From Pseudomonadota bacterium (GTDB lineage: Bacteria; Pseudomonadota; Alphaproteobacteria; UBA9655): a DNA stretch of 64,000 bases. The DNA lies in NCBI GenBank assembly GCA_018242065.1, contig JAFECQ010000016.1:1-64000 (forward strand). Reading direction: 5' to 3'. This document shows positions 24,870 to 33,229 of this stretch, piece by piece. Position numbers and translations under genes: made by a program. The first letter of the stretch is position 1; every line of letters begins with the position of its first letter. Below the pieces are notes generated by a model that saw nothing but the letters and a program-made list of their open reading frames with translations, was not told where the DNA came from and did no database searches.

Positions 24870-26423
24870 ATGTCAGTACAAGCAATGCCGCAACAGGAGC
24901 CTCAGTTTTCAAAGCTTCGTGCAGCAATTTGGCCCGTCCAAGGTTCAGAAATGAAGAAATTTTTGCCCATGGGCCTCATGATGTTTTTCGTTTTGTTTAA
25001 CTATACTATTTTAAGAGACACAAAAGATACGCTCGTCGTAGGAGCTTCTGGTGCAGAGGCCATTAACTTTCTAAAGTTCTGGGGAGTTACGCCAACATCA
25101 ATTCTTTTCGTCATCTTATATGCAAAACTTAGCAATACACTTTCAAAAGAAAGTCTTTTTTATGCTTGCCTCACTCCTTTTATCCTCTTTTTTGGAGCTT
25201 TTGCATTTATAATTTATCCTAACAAAGATTTACTTCATCCATCTGCTGAAACTGTTCAAGCACTCCAACAATCTATTCCAACGCTAAGATTTATCTTTGC
25301 ATTATGGGGAGCTTGGTCTTATGCCGTTTTCTACATTATGGCTGAGATGTGGGGAAGCGTTGTTGTTTCTTTGTTGTTCTGGCAATTTGCTAACGAAATT
25401 ACACGTACAAACGAAGCAAAGCGTTTTTATTCACTTTTCCCTCTTTTAGGAAACGTTGCCTTAATTTTATCTGGTCAAACCGTCACTTATCTCTCCGATA
25501 TTCGTGACCTTTATCCACCTGAAGTTGATGCGTGGGGTATTAGCTTGAATTATATGATGGGAGCAGTTGTGGTTGCCGGACTTGCGACAATTCTGACTTA
25601 CTGGTGGATGAACCGTGCCGTTTTGACGGATCCCTTCTATTATGATGCAGCGTCAATGCCTAAAAAGGAAAAGAAAGAAAAACCAAAACTTTCTATGACT
25701 GAAAGCTTTAAATACCTTTTCACTTCTCGTTACTTGGGATTTATTGCTCTCTTGGTCTTGGGTTATGGTATGGCCATTAACCTTGTGGAAGTAACATGGA
25801 AAAGCCAACTCAAGTTACTTTATACAGTCGACGGTGTTTTCAGCGAAAACAGTTACAGCGCCTTCATGGGTAACTTTTCTACATTCACAGGAATTGCAAC
25901 CATTGCTCTTATTTTGATGTGTAAAGGAATTGTACGTCGTTTTGGTTGGTTTACAGGTGCTATTCTAACGCCTGCCATTCTCTTGATAACGGGCGTTCTT
26001 TTTTACATCTTTGTGATCTTCCGTGATCAACTTGATTGGATGACAATTGCAATGGGTCTAACGCCTGTTTTCTTAGCGGTAATGATTGGAGCTGCTCAGA
26101 ATATTTTAAGTAAGGGAACGAAGTACTCCCTTTTTGATCCAACCAAAGAAATGTCATATATTCCTTTGGATCAGGAGCTTAAGGTAAAAGGTAAGGCTGC
26201 TGTTGACGTTATCGGAGGTCGTTTAGGCAAATCTGGTGGTGCGATTGTGCAACAATTCCTTCTTCTGACGGTCTCAACAACTGCAACACAAATCACGATT
26301 GCTCCTTATTCTTGTGGCGTCATGATTATCGTCATCTTGGCTTGGATGTTTGCAGCTGGCGGCCTTAGCAAGATGTACAACCAAAAGGTAGCTGAGAGAG
26401 AGCGTGAACTCAAAGCTGCATAG
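24870..26423 (+). CDS. tlc: ATP/ADP translocase (Tlc/NTT family)
   Basis: Non-mitochondrial nucleotide transporter that exchanges host ATP for bacterial ADP across the inner membrane, found in obligate intracellular bacteria and plastids. The family's N-terminal block is clear (FNYTILRDTKDTLVVGASGA), followed by about twelve hydrophobic helices and other NTT motifs (FWGVTPTSILFVI, ANEITRTNEAKRFYSLFPL, DPTKEMSYIPLDQE, KGKAAVDVIGGRLGKSGG). 517 residues, the normal length. AGAGGAAG lies before the ATG. A strong terminator follows at 26468. The sequence cannot separate an ATP/ADP exchanger from paralogues with other nucleotide specificity. Confidence 0.95.
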   Translation: MSVQAMPQQEPQFSKLRAAIWPVQGSEMKKFLPMGLMMFFVLFNYTILRDTKDTLVVGASGAEAINFLKFWGVTPTSILFVILYAKLSNTLSKESLFYACLTPFILFFGAFAFIIYPNKDLLHPSAETVQALQQSIPTLRFIFALWGAWSYAVFYIMAEMWGSVVVSLLFWQFANEITRTNEAKRFYSLFPLLGNVALILSGQTVTYLSDIRDLYPPEVDAWGISLNYMMGAVVVAGLATILTYWWMNRAVLTDPFYYDAASMPKKEKKEKPKLSMTESFKYLFTSRYLGFIALLVLGYGMAINLVEVTWKSQLKLLYTVDGVFSENSYSAFMGNFSTFTGIATIALILMCKGIVRRFGWFTGAILTPAILLITGVLFYIFVIFRDQLDWMTIAMGLTPVFLAVMIGAAQNILSKGTKYSLFDPTKEMSYIPLDQELKVKGKAAVDVIGGRLGKSGGAIVQQFLLLTVSTTATQITIAPYSCGVMIIVILAWMFAAGGLSKMYNQKVAERERELKAA

Positions 26424-26467
26424 GTTTGAACTATTTTAAAACTGTCCTCTTGGATAACCAACAAAAT

Positions 26468-26499
26468 CAACGCCCCCTTTTAGGGGGCGTTGTATTTTG
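26468..26499 (+). terminator. Rho-independent terminator after the ATP/ADP translocase gene
   Basis: Arms CAACGCCCCC (26468-26477) and GGGGGCGTTG (26483-26492) pair over 10 bp with a 5-base loop, followed by TATTTTGTT. It separates the translocase from the downstream antiporter. Confidence 0.85.
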
Positions 26500-26677
26500 T
26501 TGATACTAAAGTTTTTGAAATTTAACTCCTAAAAGGATCCTCAAATCTCTGTTAAATAAGGCCTCAATAGATAATTTTATCTAAGTTATTGAAGTTATAA
26601 GAGAAAATTTTATTTGAATTCTTAGCACCTTCTTGTCTACACTTTGCCATCGATTATAAGCTGTAAGGATGGTTTTA

Positions 26678-28030
26678 ATGGCAACAGTAGCGAAAGCAAT
26701 TTCTCGAAATGTAAGTGGAACCTTTGAAAAAGTTTTTTATGCTGAAAAAGGAAGTTTTTCGTACTGGAGGTTGCGTATTCTATATGCAAGCATTATTGGA
26801 TATGCGGCTTTTTACCTTGTAAGACAAAATTTTTCCATGTGTATGCCTGGCATTATGGAAGAATTTGGCTATTCTAAGATTGAACTAGGTTGGGTTGCCA
26901 CAACTTTTTCTGTCGTCTATGGAATCGGTAAATTTGTAAACGGCTATCTCAGTGACCGTTCTGATGCACGTTATTTTATGACCGTAGGTCTTTTCCTGTC
27001 AGCCATTATTAGTATTTTCATGGGACTTGGTTCGAGTCTTATCTTCTTTGCTGTCCTGTGGGGCTTAAATGGGTGTTTTCAATCCATGGGATGGCCTCCT
27101 TGTGCACGTTTAATTACTCATTGGTTTAGTCCTACTGAACTTGGGTCGAAATGGGCTCTTTGGGCTTCTTCTCACCAAATTGGAGCTGTTGCTATTTTTG
27201 GTCTTGGCGGATTTTTAATCGAGCAATTTGGTTGGAGAGCAGCTTTTATCATACCTGCTTTTGTGTCGATAGGTCTTTCTTTCCTCATTTTTAACCGCAT
27301 CAGAGATACACCAAAGCAAGTTGGACTTCCGCCAGTTGAAGAATATAAAGGTGATGTAAGCCGTGTTTCTCAGCAGTACGAAGAACGGATTACTTTCAAA
27401 GAAGTCATCACAACTGTTCTAGCGAACAAACTTGTCTGGTACATGGCAATTGCGAATATGTGCCTTTATATTCCTCGCATGGGCATTTTCTTCTGGGCAC
27501 CTACTTTCTTAAAAGAGCTGAAAGGAGTCACTCTTATTATTGCAGGAATGCAATTGGTTGGCTTTGAAATTGCTAGCCTTATAGGAGGTATTACCGCCGG
27601 CTGGATATCGGATAAATTCTTTCGTGGTCGCCGTGGCCCTGTTGGAACCTTCTTTTTAATTGGACTTTCTATTGCTCTTTTTATTGTCTGGAAAATTCCT
27701 GCGGGGCACCCTTTCTTTGATGCCCTTATGCTCATGATTGCGGGCTTTTTACTGAATGGACCGCAAGTTCTTAATGGCGTTGCAACTGCAGATTTTGCTT
27801 CAAAACGTGCTGTGGGTGTAGCAACAGGAGTGACAGGCGTTTGTGCTTATGCGGGATCTGCTCTTGCAGGAGTTGGTATTGGTCTTATTGTTGAAAACTA
27901 TGGATGGGATGGAGGTTTCCTTCTGTTTATCCTAACTGCACTGGTAGGCGCCTTTTTCTTTTCTCTGACATGGAATAATCGGGCTAAAATCCTTGAGGAA
28001 CAGGTAGAAGACGTCGATAGCCCCTACTAA
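26678..28030 (+). CDS. organophosphate:phosphate antiporter (GlpT/UhpT-type MFS)
   Basis: Major facilitator of the OPA family, which exchanges phosphorylated compounds such as glycerol 3-phosphate or hexose phosphates for phosphate. Diagnostic blocks: YLVRQNFSMCMPGIMEEFGYSK with its conserved arginine, NGYLSDRSDARYFM, NGCFQSMGWPPCARLITHW (very close to UhpC/UhpT/GlpT), and GWISDKFFRGRRGPV at the start of the second half. About twelve helices. The frame opens at ATG 26669, but AAGGA overlaps that codon and is well placed for the ATG at 26678. It follows the ATP/ADP translocase in the same direction. Import of a host phospho-metabolite is likely; which one is not visible. Ends convergent with erpA, overlapping by 4 bases. 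Confidence 0.88.
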   Translation: MATVAKAISRNVSGTFEKVFYAEKGSFSYWRLRILYASIIGYAAFYLVRQNFSMCMPGIMEEFGYSKIELGWVATTFSVVYGIGKFVNGYLSDRSDARYFMTVGLFLSAIISIFMGLGSSLIFFAVLWGLNGCFQSMGWPPCARLITHWFSPTELGSKWALWASSHQIGAVAIFGLGGFLIEQFGWRAAFIIPAFVSIGLSFLIFNRIRDTPKQVGLPPVEEYKGDVSRVSQQYEERITFKEVITTVLANKLVWYMAIANMCLYIPRMGIFFWAPTFLKELKGVTLIIAGMQLVGFEIASLIGGITAGWISDKFFRGRRGPVGTFFLIGLSIALFIVWKIPAGHPFFDALMLMIAGFLLNGPQVLNGVATADFASKRAVGVATGVTGVCAYAGSALAGVGIGLIVENYGWDGGFLLFILTALVGAFFFSLTWNNRAKILEEQVEDVDSPY

Positions 28031-28356
28031 AGAGAGAACGAGTTTCCACAACCACAGGAGGAACTTGCGTTGGGGTTTTTCACCTGGAAGGAGGCTCCGA
28101 TAAGATCCTCTACATAATCTATCTCAACACCTTCCAAAAAAGGCATTGACGCTTCATCAAGCACTATGGTGACACCTTTATCTTGAAAAATATGATCGTC
28201 ATCACGTGAGACATTATCTAAAGAAAAAATATATTGGAATCCTGCACACCCTCCCCCCGAAACCATAATACGAAACTTGAAGGATGCGGGGTCAGATTCT
28301 TCTTGAATCAAGTTTAAAATCTTTTTTGCAGCGTTTTCAGAGAGTGTTAATGTCAT
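28027..28356 (-). CDS. erpA: iron-sulfur cluster insertion protein, A-type carrier
   Basis: HesB/IscA-family carrier that delivers Fe-S clusters to apo-proteins. The three conserved cysteines are present: one in GGGCAGFQY and two in the C-terminal SSCGCGNSF. 109 residues. The LTLSENAAKKI start, and DYVEDLIGASFQVKNPNA before the CGCG motif, favour ErpA over IscA. Overlaps the antiporter's 3' end by 4 bases. Confidence 0.88.
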   Translation of the reverse strand: MTLTLSENAAKKILNLIQEESDPASFKFRIMVSGGGCAGFQYIFSLDNVSRDDDHIFQDKGVTIVLDEASMPFLEGVEIDYVEDLIGASFQVKNPNASSSCGCGNSFSL

Positions 28357-28383
28357 ATCAAATCCATTTTTATAATCTTTAGA

Positions 28384-28535
28384 GATCCCGGATATTAAGA
28401 AAAGCAGATACTCACTTCGTTCGCTGTGCTTTTCTAAATTCCGGGATGACGATTTATGAAAAACGTCGTCATCCCGGGACTTAGAAAATCTTCCCCTGCA
28501 AAGCAGGGGTTAGATTTTGTTAGTACCCGGGACCC
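28384..28535. repeat. palindromic repeat C (same core as element A)
   Basis: A non-coding element sharing four blocks with element A in the same order: GATCCCGGATA, TTCCGGGATGACG, CGTCATCCCGGGACTTAGAA and TTAGTACCCGGGA. Blocks one and four pair with each other, as do blocks two and three; the sequence between blocks differs from A (AAGAAAAGCAG facing CTGTGCTTTTCT, and a CCCCTGCAAAGCAGGGG hairpin). It lacks the TTAATTA-type terminal repeats. It lies between erpA and argS. Confidence 0.75.
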
Positions 28536-28641
28536 AGGAGTAATTTCTTAATTTCTACCATAACCCAACTTTACTTTCAAAAGATAGCATGTTGGACGAA
28601 TCATATTTCCTATGGTAAAACCCTTTTAGAACAGTTGATAT

Positions 28642-30399
28642 ATGGTGACAGGAATGAATTTTTTCCATACCTTCAGAGATGAAATTTTAAAAACCCTACA
28701 AATTCTTGTAAAAGAAGGCTCTCTACCAGAGGGACTCGACTTTGACAAAATAACAACAGAGCCTCCTCGCGACCCTTCCCATGGAGATTTAGCAACAAAT
28801 GCTGCCATGGTCTTAGCAAAACCCGCGAAAAAAAATCCTCGAGATTTGGGCCAACTGATCGCGAAAGAACTTGAAACACTTTCTTTTGTAGAAGAAGTGT
28901 CAGTCGCTGGGCCTGGGTTTATTAATCTCAAACTATCATCTGACTTTTGGTACCAAGAACTGAAAACTATTTTAAAAGAAAAAGAAGAGTACGGTGCTTC
29001 ATCCATTGGATTAGGCAAAAAAATCAACCTTGAATACGTCTCAGCAAACCCTACGGGACCTATTCACGCTGGACATGGGCGGGTGGCCGTCGTTGCAGAT
29101 GTTCTTGCCAATCTCTTGGAAAAGGTTGGTTATCGCGTCTTACGTGAATATTATGTTAATGATGCAGGAGGCCAAGCCGAAAAGCTAGCGAAATCAACCT
29201 ATTTACGCTATCGCGAAGCTTTAGGAGAAAAAATCTCCCACATCCCAGAAGGCTTTTATCCAGGAGATTACTTAAAAGAAGTTGGGCAAGCTCTAGCTGA
29301 CCGCGATGGAACTCTTTGGCTAAGCATACCCGAAAAAGAGTGGTTAGAACCGTTCCGGGAATTCGCGGTTAATGCTATGATGACTAAAATTCGTAAGAAT
29401 TTGGCTTTGATGGGCATTACTCATGAAGTCTTTACGTCTGAAACCGAGCTCCATCGAAGTGGCGCTATTGAGGAGGTAATCAGCACATTAACCGATTATG
29501 GCCTTATCTATGAGGGCATCCTCGAACGCCCTAAAGGAAAAGTGATCGAAGATTGGGAACCACGTGTCCAACTCCTCTTTCGCTCCACCCTCTTTGGAGA
29601 TGATACGGATAGAGCCCTTCAGAAAGCTGATGGCTCGTGGACTTATTTTGCAGGCGACATAGCCTATCATTATGACAAGTTCCGTCGCGGATACTCGCAT
29701 ATGATTAATGTCTGGGGGGCAGACCATGTCGGTACTGTCAAAAGAGTGACATCAGCTGTAAAAGCAATAACCCAAGAGAAGGGACACCTTGATGTCATTC
29801 TTTGCCAAATCGTAAATTTCTTGGAAGGGGGAAAACCCCTCAAAATGTCAAAGCGAGCTGGAACTTTTGTTGAAGTCCACGATGTTATTGAAAAAGTAGG
29901 AAAAGATGCTTTTCGCTTTATGATGATTAGCCGAAAAAGCGATGCTCATCTCGATTTTGATTTTCAAAAAGTTCTTGAGCAAACAAGGGATAACCCTGTC
30001 TTCTATATTCAATATGCACATGCTCGCTGTCACTCAGTTATGCGAATGGCTCATGACGTCTTTCCAGGATGGAATCAAACTCCACCGCATAATTTTGAAG
30101 ATCTTCAAGATCCAGATGAGCTCCATCTTCTAAAACTTTTAGCTTCTTGGCCCCGTCAAGTAGAAATTGCTGCTGTCGCTCAAGAACCTCATCGTTTATG
30201 TTATTACCTCTATGACGTTGCCCAGCAATTTCATATGCTGTGGAATAAGGGAAAGGATAATACTCTTTTGCGATTTATCGTTGTTCAAAATCGTGATCTT
30301 ACACAAGCACGATTAGCTATGATTCAAGGCGTGGCCCATGTCATTGCTTCTGGTTTTCAAGTCATCGGAATCACCCCTGTTCAGGAGATGAGAGAATGA
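28642..30399 (+). CDS. argS: arginyl-tRNA synthetase
   Basis: Charges tRNA-Arg in the cytoplasm. Class I signatures: the HIGH-like motif HAGH in NPTGPIHAGHGRVAV and KMSK in GGKPLKMSKRAGTFVEV. Additional family blocks are YYVNDAGGQAEKLAKS and the C-terminal DALR anticodon-binding domain (YYLYDVAQQFHMLWN). 585 residues. The start at 28642 lacks a clear ribosome site; a second ATG four codons later (28654) is an alternative. It overlaps the next gene by 4 bases (ATGA), beginning an operon of at least three genes. Confidence 0.95.
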   Translation: MVTGMNFFHTFRDEILKTLQILVKEGSLPEGLDFDKITTEPPRDPSHGDLATNAAMVLAKPAKKNPRDLGQLIAKELETLSFVEEVSVAGPGFINLKLSSDFWYQELKTILKEKEEYGASSIGLGKKINLEYVSANPTGPIHAGHGRVAVVADVLANLLEKVGYRVLREYYVNDAGGQAEKLAKSTYLRYREALGEKISHIPEGFYPGDYLKEVGQALADRDGTLWLSIPEKEWLEPFREFAVNAMMTKIRKNLALMGITHEVFTSETELHRSGAIEEVISTLTDYGLIYEGILERPKGKVIEDWEPRVQLLFRSTLFGDDTDRALQKADGSWTYFAGDIAYHYDKFRRGYSHMINVWGADHVGTVKRVTSAVKAITQEKGHLDVILCQIVNFLEGGKPLKMSKRAGTFVEVHDVIEKVGKDAFRFMMISRKSDAHLDFDFQKVLEQTRDNPVFYIQYAHARCHSVMRMAHDVFPGWNQTPPHNFEDLQDPDELHLLKLLASWPRQVEIAAVAQEPHRLCYYLYDVAQQFHMLWNKGKDNTLLRFIVVQNRDLTQARLAMIQGVAHVIASGFQVIGITPVQEMRE

Positions 30400-31199
30400 C
30401 ATTCACACCCAATGATGACGATCGTTTATGGAAAGAAGAAGAAGACAAAGGATGGTTTCGTTTCCCTTCCCCATTGAGGTATATCATTCTGCTTCTTATC
30501 ATTATCTGTGTTGTCGCAGGTATATGGTACGCTCTTTCTCCTGATCGCCGTAGTTTTAATAGCTCTACGCTTTCTCTTATCCAAGCGGATGAGACACCTT
30601 ATAAAACAAAACCTCAAGATCAGGAGGTACCAGGTATTAAACATCAAGATAAGCTCGTCTATGGACGAATTCGGAATGATCAAAATACGCCCACGGTTGA
30701 GCACATTCTACCTGACCCTGAACCTCCTATTGTTCTCGCCAAAGAAGAAGAAACAGCTGTTAAAATGGTCGACCAATACGTGCCTGAGGATATTCAACTC
30801 GATCCCGTATCAGACACAGCCTCCGAGGCACCAAAAGCCTCCATTTCCGCAATCACGTCGATTGAAGACTTGATTGAAGGTCAACCGGCAGAAGATTCAA
30901 AAGTAACAGCAGAACCTCAGAAAACACCTAAGCCGGAGAAAAAAGTTAGTCACAACCCTATTTTTATTCAATTGGGATCACTTAAAAGTTACGAGCTTGC
31001 TCAATCAGAATGGACACGAATTACGGGGAAACACAAAGACATCTTAGGAAATCATGAGCCCCTTATTCAAAAGGTTGATCTGGGGGTAGATAAAGGAATT
31101 TATTATCGTTTGCGTATAGGTCAAGACGATATAGAACGCGCACAGAAGACCTGTACAGATTTAAAAGAAAGAAAGGTGGATTGCCTTGTTATTTATTAA
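30396..31199 (+). CDS. SPOR-domain membrane protein
   Basis: 267 residues. One transmembrane segment near residues 27-46 (RYIILLLIIICVVAGIWYAL), an acidic, proline-rich periplasmic linker, and a C-terminal SPOR domain (about 188-267, FIQLGSLKSYELAQSEW through RLRIGQ). SPOR proteins bind division-site glycans denuded of stem peptides. The position between argS and nagZ is usual for alphaproteobacteria. It overlaps argS by 4 bases and nagZ by 14. It is unrelated in sequence, outside the SPOR domain, to the one heading the T6SS operon. Confidence 0.85.
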   Translation: MTFTPNDDDRLWKEEEDKGWFRFPSPLRYIILLLIIICVVAGIWYALSPDRRSFNSSTLSLIQADETPYKTKPQDQEVPGIKHQDKLVYGRIRNDQNTPTVEHILPDPEPPIVLAKEEETAVKMVDQYVPEDIQLDPVSDTASEAPKASISAITSIEDLIEGQPAEDSKVTAEPQKTPKPEKKVSHNPIFIQLGSLKSYELAQSEWTRITGKHKDILGNHEPLIQKVDLGVDKGIYYRLRIGQDDIERAQKTCTDLKERKVDCLVIY

Positions 31200-32115
31200 C
31201 CACGCTTCTCCTGTCATCTTCGGTTGCTCTGGACATGCTTTAACAGCCGAAGAAAGAGACTTTTTTACTCAACACAAACCTCTGGGCTTTATTCTCTTTA
31301 GTCGCAATATCAAGGATAAACCTCAACTCAAAGCTTTAGTCGAAGACTTAAAGTCAACGCTTGATCAACGCGATCCTCCCATTCTCATTGATCAGGAAGG
31401 TGGGCGAGTTGCACGTCTTTCTTCGCCTGAGTGGTATCATCCTCCTTCAAGCGCTGAACTCGCTCGCGGAACTCTTGAAGAGTCTAAAAAGCGTGTTTAT
31501 GAGGCGTATGCGCAAATTGCTCATGAACTCAGAGAAATGGGAATCACCGTTGACTGTGCACCTGTTTTAGATTTGAGAGTGAGAGGCGCAGACCCAATCA
31601 TGGGAGATCGAACATTTAGCTCTGATCCTCATATAGTCAGTGAGCTAGGAGCAGCGGCTATCAGAGCTCTTCAGGCAGGAGGAGTAGCGCCCATTATGAA
31701 ACATATTCCTGGGCACGGTGCTGCAACTTGCGATAGTCATAAAACTTTGCCAATTGTATCTTTGTCTCTTAAAAAACTCCGGGATCATTTTGTCCCTTTT
31801 AAAGAAAACTCCCATTGCCCAGCTGCGATGACAGCTCATATTGTCTATTCTGCGATTGATCCAGATCACCCAGCTACACAATCATTTTCTGTTATTCACG
31901 ATATTATTCGAGGAGAGATCGGCTTCCAGGGATTTCTTTTAAGCGATGACCTCGGTATGAATGCCCTCAAAGGCACTTTTGCAGAGCGTGCACAACTTTC
32001 TCTTCAAGCAGGCTGTGATGCGGTTCTACATTGTTCTGGGAAAATGGACGAAATGGTCGCAGTCATGCAGGGAGTCCTCCCCTACTCTCCTCTCTTAAAA
32101 AAGAAGGCTATCTAA
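31186..32115 (+). CDS. nagZ: beta-N-acetylhexosaminidase (glycoside hydrolase family 3)
   Basis: Cytoplasmic muropeptide-recycling enzyme releasing N-acetylglucosamine from anhydro-muropeptides. Family signatures: LGFILFSRNI, LIDQEGGRVARL, DCAPVLDL and the active loop KHIPGHGAATCDSHKTLP, with the catalytic Asp in SDDLGM. 309 residues. The start is a TTG at 31186 with AAGGTGGA upstream, 14 bases inside the SPOR gene. Its TAA shares a base with the ATG of the M50 protease gene. Confidence 0.93.
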   Translation: MLFINHASPVIFGCSGHALTAEERDFFTQHKPLGFILFSRNIKDKPQLKALVEDLKSTLDQRDPPILIDQEGGRVARLSSPEWYHPPSSAELARGTLEESKKRVYEAYAQIAHELREMGITVDCAPVLDLRVRGADPIMGDRTFSSDPHIVSELGAAAIRALQAGGVAPIMKHIPGHGAATCDSHKTLPIVSLSLKKLRDHFVPFKENSHCPAAMTAHIVYSAIDPDHPATQSFSVIHDIIRGEIGFQGFLLSDDLGMNALKGTFAERAQLSLQAGCDAVLHCSGKMDEMVAVMQGVLPYSPLLKKKAI

Positions 32116-32774
32116 TGGAAATTCTTCTCAAAGTTATCACCATTGGAATTCCCATCTTGCTTGCGGTTACCTTGCATGAAGCTGCACATGGTTATGCAGC
32201 ACTCCGATACGGAGATGATACAGCCAAACGCATGGGGCGCATCTCCTTAAATCCCTTCCGTCACGTAGACCTTTTTGGAACGATTCTCTTGCCCGGTTTT
32301 TTGCTTCTTTCAGGATCTCCTATCTTATTTGGTTATGCAAAGCCTGTTCCCGTCGATTTTACACGTCTTCGCAATCCACGCAGAGATAGCGTCTTCGTTG
32401 CGGGTGCTGGTCCTGCTACGAATCTCTCACTTGCCTTTATCTCCGCCTTGCTTTTCCATACTCTCATCTTTATGCCACCCACATTCGTTCCTCTCTTGCA
32501 AGAGATGTTCTCGTTTTCTATCCTCATCAATGTCACTCTTGCGGTTTTTAATATGCTTCCTCTTCCTCCTTTAGATGGCGGACGCGTAGCCGTTGGTCTG
32601 TTGCCTAATAATTTAGCTATTCCTTTGGCGCGCCTTGAACCCTATGGCTTTTTCATTATTTTTGGACTTCTTCTGATTCCTCCTCTTTTTGGTGTTAATT
32701 TACTTACCTGGCTTTTTTTGCATCCCATTCGATTTATTGTTGATTTTATTTCTCTTTTAACTGGATTATCATAA
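32115..32774 (+). CDS. site-2-protease family membrane metalloprotease (M50)
   Basis: Multi-pass zinc protease of about 220 residues. HEAAH (in VTLHEAAHGYAALRYGDD) provides the zinc ligands and the catalytic Glu, and NMLPLPPLDGGRV contains the third zinc ligand Asp. Helices flank both. The frame is open upstream to 32031, but the ATG at 32115 with AAGAAGG before it is the proper start and overlaps the nagZ stop as TAATG. Belongs to the short rhomboid-like S2P group seen next to nagZ in alphaproteobacteria; the substrate is unknown. Confidence 0.85.
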   Translation: MEILLKVITIGIPILLAVTLHEAAHGYAALRYGDDTAKRMGRISLNPFRHVDLFGTILLPGFLLLSGSPILFGYAKPVPVDFTRLRNPRRDSVFVAGAGPATNLSLAFISALLFHTLIFMPPTFVPLLQEMFSFSILINVTLAVFNMLPLPPLDGGRVAVGLLPNNLAIPLARLEPYGFFIIFGLLLIPPLFGVNLLTWLFLHPIRFIVDFISLLTGLS

Positions 32775-32819
32775 AAAACACTCTATATTAATCTTTAATT
32801 TCAAAAAAGGAGTTATTTT

Positions 32820-33011
32820 ATGGGATTAAGTTTTAGTCATCTTCTTCTAGTTCTTCTTGCTGTCCTACTTGTCTTTGGCGCAGGTAGACTTCCCTCTATC
32901 ATGAAAGATCTTGCTAAAGGTTTAAGGGCTTTTAAAGAAGGTATTAAAGATGATGAGGATAAACACCCTCTCTTAAAGGATACAGCCTCAAAAACAGAGA
33001 AAGAATCATGA
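32820..33011 (+). CDS. tatA: twin-arginine translocase subunit TatA
   Basis: 63 residues: one N-terminal membrane helix ([16 protein letters not shown]), the hinge [22 protein letters not shown] as amphipathic helix, and a charged tail. TatA polymerises to form the translocation path for folded proteins. GGAG precedes the ATG. The stop overlaps tatB by 4 bases. Confidence 0.92.
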   Translation: MGLSFSHLLLVLLAVLLVFGAGRLPSIMKDLAKGLRAFKEGIKDDEDKHPLLKDTASKTEKES

Positions 33012-33229
33012 GCCTTGCAAGTTGGGTTGAAATTCTTTTTATAGCTATTCTTGCCTTCGTTATCATCGGCCCGAAGGACTTACCAAAAGTTCTTTTTACA
33101 TTAGGACGGTTTGTCCAAAGTTTACGACGACTTTCTAATGAATTTATGGCTGAATTTGAAGCAATTCACCACATTAAAGAAGTACAAGAGAAAAAGGCAA
33201 AAGTTCAAAAAGAAAGAGACATAAAATGA
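33008..33229 (+). CDS. tatB: twin-arginine translocase subunit TatB
   Basis: 73 residues: [24 protein letters not shown] is the usual TatB membrane helix with the glutamate at the membrane edge and the GPKDLP hinge; an amphipathic helix follows ([14 protein letters not shown]). It forms the receptor with TatC. TatC lies 3.8 kb downstream because two other genes intervene; the ELM1-like gene begins in the last 4 bases of tatB. Confidence 0.9.
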   Translation: MSLASWVEILFIAILAFVIIGPKDLPKVLFTLGRFVQSLRRLSNEFMAEFEAIHHIKEVQEKKAKVQKERDIK

